DNA of 64,000 nucleotides from Oscheius tipulae (lineage: Eukaryota; Nematoda; Chromadorea; Rhabditida; Rhabditidae). Under the pieces are notes generated by a model. It ran no database searches. It was not told the DNA's origin and saw nothing but the letters and a program-made list of their open reading frames with translations. The first letter of the stretch is position 1; the number at the start of each line of letters is the position of its first letter. Position numbers and translations under genes: made by a program. The stretch is from positions 9,114,001 through 9,178,000 of the forward strand of contig JASJZH010000004.1 in NCBI GenBank assembly GCA_037178975.1, given 5' to 3'. Of this stretch, positions 1 through 9,655 are shown piece after piece.

Positions 1-3000
1 AATCAATACCCTAAAGATAGACTACTGTCCGGATGTCCTTACTTTACTCTGGAGCTACCCAACTGTCATTCTGTGAGTCAACAGAGATAAAGTCACAGAG
101 AGACAGAAAGACAGAAACGGAGAGCTAAAGAGATAGAGAGACACAGATGCACATAGAAATAGAGAGAGACTTACATTTTCAGACAAAGCTTTTCGAGATC
201 ATTTCTCGTCTTCGTGCTCGTACTAAAAGATCCGTAGAGTTCGGAACTTTCCCTATCAAGGACGCCCTCATCATCAATGAGCCCTACTTCCGATGGCTCC
301 AAACTACCCTTCCGGAACGACCAGAATGCGCCTGCAATTTCGACAGGTCCTTCCAGCAGCTCCTTGATCATGTAAGAAGATTACGAGAATGAGTTTAAAA
401 TGAATCTTAGTGTTTCAGCCTTCAACAGTACCTAGAGCGGACTGCTGTGACTAAAAGCTACATTAAGGTGATGTCCAAACGCTTCACCATGACCTATTTG
501 GTCGAAGGTCTCCTGAGCAGAGGAACCGTTGTAATGGATCAGATTTGTATGAGCCAGCTCGAATGGGAGAAGTTCCTGGAACTTTTGGCCAGACACACGG
601 ATAACAACTTTGGGGCAATTTTTGGGGAAGTACATCTGATAAAGTGCTCTTTCAGAGAACCGAACGAGTTTTGGAAAAAATGCTCACGATGCTGGACAGC
701 AAAATCAGACTCGGGCCATTTCTTCACGTCTTTAACGGGCTGTTCAGGGTTTTGGAGGAGGAGGAAAACAATCCATTGGCTCCGACGGTGGATTTGGAGA
801 GAGAAGGCTATAAAAGAGTCAGAAAGGTAATTTTATGAGAAAAAAAGAATTAGATAAACCCAAAAAAATTTAAGAAAAATAACGAAAGCATAAGCTCCCG
901 CTTTGCCTACACTGCTCTGCGTCCCTGACCTTCCCGTTCGAAGCGCACCCTCTCCCTTGTGTTGCCCCTCTCAACTTCCCAGTTCGCTTACGGCCACACC
1001 ACGTTGAAAGTACGCCATCCCGTCCGATCTGGCAAGTCAAGCAACGTTGGGCCCGGTTAGTACTTGGATCGGAGACGGCTTGGGAATCCCGGGTGTCGTA
1101 AGCTTTTTGCTTATATTTTGGGAACAAACATGACAGGGAAACTGTTTTCTGTATCTTTAAACTTTTAGGTGATCATCACCCCAACGCGTGTCCTCTACAT
1201 GATTCCGGAGATGATGATGGCCAACCGTGCATTACGTCTCTTCGACAAGACCGGAACCAACATCGTACGTGTCTCTTTCAGGTATCTGATTCTTACCTTT
1301 CAAATAAGTTATGCGATTTAGGGACGACAACATGACCAAGATGAACTGCAATAACCCGGGAGAAAACAACATTAGGTTTTCTGTGGAAGCCGCCATCCTC
1401 AAGGACTTCAAGCTGGCCAATATCGTGTTCGGCTACCTGGGCAGCTCCAACTCTCAGCTTCGCGACCATGGAGGCTACTTCATGCAGAAGATGAGCGCCC
1501 TGGACATTGCCGATTGGAGAAAGTCAAGAGAACAACTCCCAATGTGTGGAGATCTGCCTCCTCCCGAGATGATGGTCCAGATCGAAACAAGTCGTGAACA
1601 GCTCGGAAAGTTCCTTGAACTGAAGAATGTACCCAAAATGATTGCACGAATGGGACAGTGCTTCACCCAAAGCAGAGAAAGTGGAGTCGTTCTGCCCCTC
1701 GAGAACTGTGGAGTCACTTTCGACTATGTCGGAGGAGCTAACCGTTTTGGGTAAGGTACATCGCTCATAACATCCACAGCCAATAGTTTTCAGAGAAGTC
1801 TACACTTACAGTGATGGAGCCGGACTGATCAGTATGGAATTCGCCAGCAGTGTTTCTAAGCAGCTTGGACTCAAGTTTGTCCCCTCGTGTTTCCAAGTAG
1901 GACATGCCTTGATAACATTTTATTATTTCTTCAGGTTCGTTACCGAGGCCATAAAGGAATTCTCGTTGTTAATCCGGATTTGGACAGTGACAACGCCTGG
2001 GTTAAGAAGAACAAGTACCGCAAGAGAGATTCTTCAAAAGAAAAGGTTCACGTGGCTTGGAGAGACAGTCAGAACAAGTGAGTTTGTTGATCTATATGTC
2101 TATCTGTCTCTTTGTCTTGAATCACTCTTCAGATTCCACGGAGCCATGCAAAAGGAGCTCGAAATCGTCAAGTGGGCCAGCCCGTGTCCTGTCGCCCTTA
2201 ACAAGCCCCTGATCAACATCATGGATCAGGTCTCTGGGCTTCAAGGGATCGAATGCCAGCAAAAAATGTCTGACACCATCGAGAAGCTCTTGGACAAGCA
2301 TATCAGAGGACTCGGCACCCAGCTGATTGACGAGGCTGCTTGCAGGAACAGGCTCGCCGAAATGCCTAGTCTCTTTGACTACGAACTCTTGAGTCAAGCT
2401 GCCGGCTTTGAACTCTGTACCGAGGTCTTCTTCAGACTTTTGGTAAAGTGCTCCATCACCTTTTCGATCAGTAAATTGATGTCCGTTTCAAGGAAATGAC
2501 CAATTTTCAGCCAAGCAGCTCTACAAAGGCCAGATCCATGTCCCCGGAAAGTTGGGCCGAACCTGCTTCGGTGTTCCAGACGACAGTGGACAACTACAGT
2601 ATGGCCAGGTCTTTATTCAGATCTCGACCAATGTCAGCGCCAAGAACCTTAGTAACAAGTCGGCTAAGGAGATCATCAAAGGTAAGCTCTATTTTGATCA
2701 AAACACAGTCGCTTCCAGGAGACGTCCTGATTACCAAGAATCCCTGCGTCGTGCCCGGAGACATCCGAAAGTTCCAAGCTGTTGACATTCCCGAGCTTCA
2801 TCATCTGACAGACGTAGTCGTCTTCCCAATATATGGGCCTCGACCTCATCCTGATGAAATGGCCGGATCTGATCTCGACGGAGACGAGTACTGTATTTTC
2901 TGGCACAAGGGACTTCTGATTGAAAGGAACGAGGAAGCTTTCGACTTCAGCTCGATCAAAAGAGAAGATGACATGAGCAAAATTAATGTGGTGAGTTCAA

Positions 3001-5491
3001 AGGGGGTCAAAGAATAATGATTTCTTTGTTCTGTTAGTTTTTGGGCGTTGTGTGTCACCTGAAAGTTCACAAAGACAGTGATTTTATGGCGAAAATCACT
3101 CGGAACACCCCTCACACGAGGCAACAGGTTCGCTAATATACCCGAGCTCCATCCTACTGTTAATGGCATTCCAGAGTTAGATAGTGACGGACTATTCACT
3201 GCTTTTTCAGCAAGAAGAGCTCGCCAAATTCCTCATCCGCTACATGACACACGACTCCGTTGGACAGATTGCCACTGCTCACTTAAGAAATGCCGATCAG
3301 CATGGGCTGAGTCATCCTGTCTGTATGGGTCTGGCCGCAAAGCACTCTCAAGCCGTCGACTTTGCTAAGAACGGAATTCTTCCGGACAAGCTTACGGTAA
3401 AACCAAGCGTTGGTTAGCCTCTTTGTTTTCTTGTCTTCTAAAAGTGACCTTCAGATGAAGAGACAGGCATTCACTTACCAGCTGAGGCCGTCGAGAGAGT
3501 CCCTGACTTTCATTGGGCAGCTGGAAAACCTACTTACAGAAGCAGTCGTCTTCTCGGGAAGCTGAACAGAGAGATTGAAAAAATTGCCGACATTTTAAGA
3601 CTTTCTGAAGATCTCGATGAGCAGATTGAGATCAAGGTTGGTGCTCTTTATCGGGAGAAACTCTTGACATTTTTCAGACAGACCCCTACATTCTGGTAGA
3701 GGACTGGGAGCGGTACGCTCGAGAAGCTAAGACTGCTTTGAGAAAGTACAACAACAAGCTCACGGTAATAATCTTCTTGCTTAAGTAGTAAGCGATTTAG
3801 AGCATTTTGGAGTCCTACGGAATCAACTCAGAGGCAGAGATCGTGTCCGGATGCATCATGAGCATGAGAAACAAGCTCTCGGATAAGGAAGACGACGACA
3901 TGAGCTTTTTCAATACGAGCCAAATAGTCAGCACCATCTTCTTCGAAATGTTCTCGACTGCCAGGAAGGACTTCTTTGAGGTAACTAGGGTTTGAATGTT
4001 CTACGGTGCCGGAACTGTCATGTTCGAAACGAGCATGTCTCTCTAAGGATCTGCCTCTTAGCTACCACGGATAAACCGATTCATGGGGCAGTCTGTAACA
4101 AACCTGAATTATGTGAACCCTATTTCTTACAGGAATTCGGAGGCTGGAAAGTCGCTACAGACTTCGTCGACAAGCCCTATAATGATGAGAACAACATTTG
4201 CAATCGGCGAGCTACTCAACCAACAGAGGCCATGAAGCAGAAGGCTGTGGCTTACTACCGTGTCTGTTACGGTAAGCGCTCTATTTAGCATCAAACCAAA
4301 CGGTTCAGAGGCTGCCAACAATTCCGACACGAAACAACTCTCTTTCGCTTGGCTCGCCTACGATATCTTATCTCTGGTGAAAAGGGCCAACATAATCGTC
4401 GACCCGAACTATACGATGATAGGCGATCCATTAACACAAATGTTGTCAGAAAGAATCGATAAGTACGTCGAAGAGAATAAGGACAATTTTGAGGAGTTCA
4501 AAACCTTCGACTGGGTGGCGAGAAACTCAAGGTTACCTGTAAAGTGCATAGAGCAGCTGTTGAACAAGTACTGTGACGTCTATCAGGGTAGGACTGTTGA
4601 AAATTCTTCAGACTTAATGAAGTTACAGGGCTGGACAAGTTCCTCTTCATCGTCACAGACTGGGGCAAGAACCTCCAGCTAACCGCTGGACACTTCACTT
4701 CATCTCACCTGTCTCTCTTGTCCATCATGTTCCTAACCAATAGAATGAGCTCTCTGGACGGAGATGCTCTGCAGATCCTTACGCCATTGTCCAGGGGAGA
4801 AGACCGCGAACAGGAACAGTTCAGAGCCATCGCTCAGACGATGCTCAAGTTTTTCGAGTTTGTGGCTTCCAGAAAGATGACTGTCACAAAGAAGATGAAT
4901 TTCGAGGACATCGGAATTCCATCTTTCTTGCTATCGAGAGGCGAATGGATGGATGTTCATCAGGTAGATAACTCTCTGTCTCTCTGCCTCTCTGCCTCCC
5001 TGCCTCTTTCATTTCTTTCTATTTCAGGCAGCTATCGCCATGTACTACAATATGATCTTCAATCTCAGAATTGATGGATTGCCCTTGTCTGGTGAGATCT
5101 TGGAATCCGGAAGAGCTCGAGAGATGCCTCCCTTCATCATGGAGATTCCAGACAATGAGAACTTCACGCACTCAGTTGAAGACATCAGAAAGATCCTGAA
5201 GAGAAAAAGTGGTGTCGAAGAGCTCCAGATTCGGACTTTGAAGAAGGGACGAGACGATCCCAGAAGTAACAGCAAGGTTTATCTTTGCTCTAATCCGACA
5301 ATTTTTTAGTCAAATGCCGTCTTTCTGCTCGAGGAACCCTGACAGCAATCGCCAAACTGAAGAAGTTGACGACGGCCCTGTATCCCAAGTACACCGAGGG
5401 GAGAGAGCATAGGATTCAGGAACTGATGCCCAGACTGGTTTTGGAGCAAATTATTAAAGAAGATGTGGTCCAGAATGATCTCCCTCTTTAA
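1..5491 (+). CDS. RNA-dependent RNA polymerase (EGO-1/RRF type), 5' end outside the window
   Basis: Cellular RdRP that makes small RNAs or dsRNA from RNA templates in RNA silencing. Exons by splice signal and phase: <1-72, 183-371, 411-614 (or 629), 656-826, 1169-1281, 1322-1750, 1794-1896, 1935-2077, 2133-2470, 2511-2681, 2719-2990, 3038-3127, 3211-3412, 3455-3636, 3678-3764, 3801-3980, 4133-4271, 4309-4587, 4629-4963, 5028-5265, 5310-5491. Diagnostic blocks are [10 protein letters not shown] (about 1808), the LQYGQVFIQ block (about 2595) and the catalytic GSDLDGDEY motif (about 2868-2894), whose aspartates bind metal in this family. The downstream [10 protein letters not shown] block and the C-terminal [11 protein letters not shown] block are also typical. 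Most introns are 35-45 nt; the 342-nt intron at 827-1168 holds a 5S rRNA gene. The N-terminus is missing, so the subfamily (EGO-1, RRF-1 or RRF-3 like) is not resolved. Confidence 0.95.
986..1104 (+). rRNA. 5S ribosomal RNA gene inside an RdRP intron
   Basis: The 119-nt segment reads as a full 5S rRNA. It has GCTTACGGCC at the start, the conserved CCATCCCGTCCGATCTGGCA block, AAGCAACGTTGGGC, the TTAGTACTTGGATCGGAGAC internal-control-region block, and GTCGTAAGCT at the end. The two ends pair as helix I (GCTTACGGC with GTCGTAAGC), and differences from the remembered C. elegans 5S in the stems look compensated. A T run follows at 1104-1108, as expected for an RNA polymerase III terminator. It lies in sense orientation within the 827-1168 intron. 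Whether it is expressed or a well-preserved dispersed copy cannot be told here. Confidence 0.9.
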
Positions 5492-5545
5492 ATTAAGCAG
5501 GGTTTATACCGGTTTCTGGTACAGCGTTAATTTCGCTTTGTTTTC

Positions 5546-5551
5546 AATAAA
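5546..5551 (+). terminator. Polyadenylation signal of the RdRP gene
   Basis: AATAAA lies 55 nt after the RdRP stop codon (5489-5491), the usual position for a nematode 3' UTR. Confidence 0.7.
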
Positions 5552-6050
5552 TGTTTATAAAACTACAGGTGTTTTTGTAATAATAAAGAAATTTATCCTG
5601 ACACCAACACAATGAGCAATATGAGCACTTCATTCTGACCTTATCTTTCAGTCCTTGTTTATTATCAGCTTGCTTCATCAGTTGAGCTGATCTGATTATG
5701 TCGGGGAGGTTGAAGTTCCACTACTTCTATTAAGGCACTGGCAGCTGTAGGATCTAGAAAAGTCGAGTTCATGTCACACAAAAGTATGGCCACTTTTTTA
5801 ACAGACGAATGAATTTATATCATCTGACGAGGGATATGTCCACTGTTCGATTGCCTTATTGTCATCCTCTGTCACAAGGTAGAAGTTTGGACCCGCTTTC
5901 TGTCTATCGAAAAAGATGGATAGAAGCACTAGGTTTTATTTACAAAAAGATCTGAAGCTGCCAAGTGGGATTCCATCCAACTATTGACAGCCTTGTCTGC
6001 AATCAGCACAGATCAGTCCAATCCAGACAAAAGCAGTACGGCCAACAAGG
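5552..6050. other. Intergenic stretch, no gene seen
   Basis: No open frame with recognisable protein similarity on either strand. It separates the RdRP poly(A) signal from the lectin-like relics downstream. Confidence 0.4.
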
Positions 6051-6059
6051 TTGAAAAGA

Positions 6060-7950
6060 AAGTCGTTCGTGTTGCTGTCAGAAATCTTGGGTAGCCGTGC
6101 TCCTTGGCACATTTGGCTTGTGCCTCAGGGAAAGTATATGCGTCAGCTCGGTCCTCACTATTACCAGCAACCTTATAGAACTTGCAGGTTCTAAGATAGA
6201 GAATGTATCCGCGGCTGCAGACAAGTCTTGCCTAAAGCCATTGTCATTAGTTGTATCAATTACCAAAACGTTTCCTATCACACATCGAAGATGGAGACCA
6301 ATTAGGGTCAATTTAACAGACAGATGGTTTCAGGGAATTACACGCTCCTTTTCTAAAGAGTCGTCATCAGAAAGCGAAAGCCACGCGTCGTCTTGTTGTC
6401 TAACGGCAGTACACTGATAGACACTGGGATCGTATAGCTGGTTTGGTGCCTAAAGTGTGAAATTCATTGGCGTCTCGTCTATCCATGTCCATTGAGGGCC
6501 TGTTAGGTTGCTCGCCCTGATCTAGTAGCTTGAAGCTGAGGTGTTGGTAGCCACTATTCCAGAAACGTAGGCATTCTCGACCATACTATGTACAGATAGA
6601 AGATAGACCACCCAGTTGGTTATAGTTCTCCTGAGCTACAGGAAAGCTGAGTTGTTGTGTTCACCCTGTAAAAGAAAAAAAATGTATGATAGGCAAAAGC
6701 AGATTCTAAAGTAACTTACTTACTGAAGTATGCTTCATAAAAAAAATAAAAAACTGTTGAAACAAGCATAATTACCAAGCGGAATTACCTTGTTCTCTTT
6801 TGTATAGTGTTTGTACATATATTTATTGCTCTCGTTTTCAATAGCAAGATAGTCTTGATTAGAAGCTGTCCCCATAAAGGTTATGACCCTTTGCTCGTTC
6901 ACCTACTGTCGTCTCTACCACAATGATATCTACCGGAGATACAACAAAAATCTTAGAAAAAGACATGCACCATAGCTTTATTGTGATCACATCAAGATCA
7001 TTATCCATGAGATTGCTTCCCAATTGTTTTTCCATGCCTGGATCTGTCGAGGTGGGAAAGAGGAGGCTGCGATTTCAGTGATTAGCTTACCAGTCGTCGT
7101 AAATGGATCTTTGGATCTAGGGTAGAAAACTTCATGATGTACTTGGAAGTACCTTGCTCACAGATGTATGCATTAGTATCGTCCGAATAATTTTGTTGCA
7201 ACAGGTGAGATTGATACATTCACAAGATAATAGTTCTAACCGGCGTCCTCTGCAACAGCGGATTCAGTAAGGTGCCGTATGCTACTAACTGATTGGTCTA
7301 AAGCTGCCAAGAACGGATCCATCCGCACCAGTTTTGACACCATTAGGACAAGTCATTCCAACCCAGACATCCTCGTTGTGGGTCCAGGTAAGAGAGTAGA
7401 GAAGCTAGTTTGCACAGTTTTTGCTGTTGTCCGGGATCTTTGTAAGCACACCATTCTCTTGTGCACATTTATCTTGAGCGTCAATAAAGTTCTCAAATTT
7501 GTTGGAAACGTGAACGATACATGACCAGGATGCGGCAAAATGCAACCAGTCTTGTAACAAAGTATGACACGTAGGACACGGAGACGTGTTAGGGTCAATT
7601 TGACATACAGATTTTATGTCTAACGGCTGTACACTGATTAGCACTGGCTTTAGTTGACCGCGGAATATCAAAACGTGGTAGATGCGATTAGAAAAGGCAT
7701 CGAAAATGATGATGTTTCCCAGATTTTCAGCTGCGGAATAGATGTCTGCTGTCCTATGGAGCTTCTCCCATTTCCAGATTTTGAGCTGAATTGGCGTCTC
7801 CAGGGCTTGGATATCCAGCGCTTGAAGAGAGCGGAAGCAGAGGTAGCACCCTTGAACTGAAGGTACGCGCAGCACCACAGGCGAAGGACAAGCGAGCTTC
7901 TGAGTTTGAAGTACGGAGCTAGCAAAGACAATTAGGACAAGACTTGACAA
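6060..7950 (-). pseudogene. C-type-lectin-like gene, apparently degraded, with two CTLD-like modules
   Basis: On the minus strand, 7405-7680 reads through a signal-like hydrophobic stretch into a CTLD start with NFIDAQDKCAQENGVLTKI. The piece at about 7275-7385 gives EDVWVGMTC and a following DGSVLGSFRP (the WxG...DGS core). At about 7145-7205 it gives NAYICEQ, the usual last strand of a C-type lectin domain. A second module at about 6075-6430 repeats the layout (YTFPEAQAKCAKEHG) and shares blocks with 7570-7640, so the domain was duplicated. CTLDs of this kind are secreted and bind carbohydrates. The pieces are not joined by clean in-frame splice sites, the 7950 end has no ATG, and a transposon-TIR-like segment (7646-7835) interrupts the N-terminal part. 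A diverged functional gene with unrecognised exons remains possible. Confidence 0.5.
7646..7835 (+). repeat. Fossil copy of the Tc5-like terminal inverted repeat
   Basis: This segment resembles 18889-19060 and the reverse complement of 20890-21050, the TIRs of the Tc5-like element. Shared blocks include GCATCGAAAATGATG and TTTTCAGCTGCGGAAT. It is diverged and lacks the tRNA-like part of the TIR. It lies in the C-type-lectin relic. Confidence 0.65.
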
Positions 7951-8302
7951 AATTGAGGCATTCTGATTTGCGTGTCACGGCAAGTCAAAACTGATTTCTC
8001 GTGTAACAAAAAGCTGATCTGTTGAGATTTATTGATCTGTTGGAACTGCTTGGTCGCTTTCTTTATAAGCTAGTGTTTGGTGGGGCTGGCTCTAACTTCC
8101 CAATTTCAAGCTGCTTATTTGCTTCGAGCTTTATCAGCGGGTCTTAAGCTAGGTCTCAAGCAGTCAGCAGGCCCATCATATCGTTTTTCTATGTACCCTA
8201 GCAGCTTTTAGAACTCTATCTGTAATTTTTTGAGCACTTAAAACCTTTAACTTCACTGTTTTTAAGCGCAAATAGTCAAAACAGCTTTTCAACTAGTTGA
8301 AC
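7951..8302. other. Upstream region of the first J-domain gene, no gene seen
   Basis: AT-rich intergenic sequence between the lectin relic and the ATG at 8303. No promoter element is recognisable by eye. Confidence 0.3.
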
Positions 8303-9367
8303 ATGTCAGACCTAGACCAGAAAATCATTGATAAAACTTTCAGATTATATTCAAGTAAGCTCATATATTTGTTTTTGAAAAAAAAAATTTAAGATGCTGA
8401 AGAGGAAAACAAGCGTAACGTAATACTTGCTCACATAATTTTGGCAGCGGAATCAGAGGCGGCGGGAAGATCTCTCCGATTGCTGACAAGATGGTACCTG
8501 GCAGGAGATGAAGAGGTGAGGAAGTACCATGTTGTTTCCTTATATGCACCCGAAATAGCAGGATTCTCATCAAGAAACTTTCCATTTTCAGGGCTTCAAA
8601 GATGAATGCGAACAGATCTTCGATCACCATGACAAACCGAAAAAGACACGCTTGCGGTTAGTAGACCGCTTCTTGCACCTACTTGATTTTATCGACCGCG
8701 GACTAAGTCGACCTCAAAATAAAGCTTTGCTCTTCGGCGTTGCGGCTATGCAAGTAATGGTGGTTTTATCAGTAAAACTTCTATTTAATTCAGAAAGGTG
8801 GTGCCGCCATCTTCATACCGCTAGTCTTGGGCATGGAGGTCGGCATTGCTGTATGGCGATGGAGACGGGGGGACATTACGTCGGATGAAGCTACTGAGAG
8901 AATTGGTAACCGTCCTATGTTTGCCTTCTCAAATCCGAGGCCTTCAGCTAAAGCAGAGTTTTCGGCCGTCGGAACCATCGGTGGCATTGCGGTCGGAGCT
9001 CGAGTTGGAGTGCCGGTCCCATTGGTGCAGCAGTTGGCGCCGGAGCAGGTAAAATAATGAGATCAGTATGACATTTTTCACAATATTTACAGGAGCTGTT
9101 GTTGGTGTCATTATCTCCGAAGTAGTCTTCAGACGATTCCGAAAAAACGTTTTCTCCGGATCGGGAGACGAAGCGCTCAATCGTGCTTATCGCTACTTCC
9201 AGTTAAAAATGGATTGCACAAATCAAGAGGTCAACGCGTCTTATCTTGTGAGATGCGGCATAACACATCCGAACAGACATGGAGGAAGTGCTGAATCTCA
9301 AGCTGAATGCGACGCCTTTTACGCTATGATCCGTGACTCCAGAGGGGACACTACACTCAGAGAATAA
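8303..9367 (+). pseudogene. J-domain glycine-zipper family member J1, frameshifted
   Basis: Six exons: 8303-8354, 8394-8515, 8592-8753, 8794-8905, 8948-9048, 9093-9367. The layout and exon phases match J3 (22209-23318): MSDLDQKIIDK start, helical region, AVWRWRRGDIT block, glycine-rich hydrophobic stretch, then a C-terminal J-like domain (GDEALNRAYRYF ... THPNRHGGS). J domains bind and activate Hsp70 through an HPD tripeptide, but here the motif reads HPN. Exon 5 is 101 nt against 108 nt in J3. The missing 7 nt fall near 9010-9018 inside the glycine-zipper coding part and throw exon 6 out of frame, so the copy is probably non-functional unless the base calls are wrong. The AG before the ATG is not a strong acceptor. 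Confidence 0.75.
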
Positions 9368-9413
9368 GGCTTACTTTATACACTGCGCGTCATAATCATG
9401 AGTCACCCCTCTA

Positions 9414-9640
9414 AATATTAGACGGCAGTATGACGACTGGCATGAATCGAGGCATTGTTGTGCTGGAACGTCCAGTTTCCACCTTGAGCATGTAGGAACG
9501 GCGTGATCTCTGAGCATGTCCTGGTAGCCGTTCGAGTTCATGCGCCAAGTCACAAATGCTATCTCCAGCTTTCCAAAACTGCTGAATCCGGCCCCATTAT
9601 GAACCATTAGTGTTCCGCCACCGAAGTTTCGACGGGAAAA
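9414..9640 (-). pseudogene. Tc3-like transposase fragment, C-terminal part before the LINE
   Basis: Minus-strand reading gives FSSFGKLEIAFVTWRMNS, NGYQDMLRDH and, after a frame change, FLHAQGGNWTFQHNNASIHA. These match the second-aspartate region of Tc3-type DDE transposases, although the expected catalytic Asp of Q(H/Q)D reads Asn (QHNNAS). At least one frameshift separates the blocks. The upstream half lies beyond the LINE, at about 12601-12670. Confidence 0.75.
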
Positions 9641-9643
9641 GTA

Positions 9644-9655
9644 ACGAGGCTCCTT
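9644..9655. repeat. LINE target-site duplication, left copy
   Basis: ACGAGGCTCCTT, identical to 12589-12600; it marks the insertion point in the Tc3-like transposase. Confidence 0.85.

Noticed and set aside
870..1127. Minus-strand ORF of 85 codons
   Set aside because: It is the antisense of the 5S rRNA gene and its flank.
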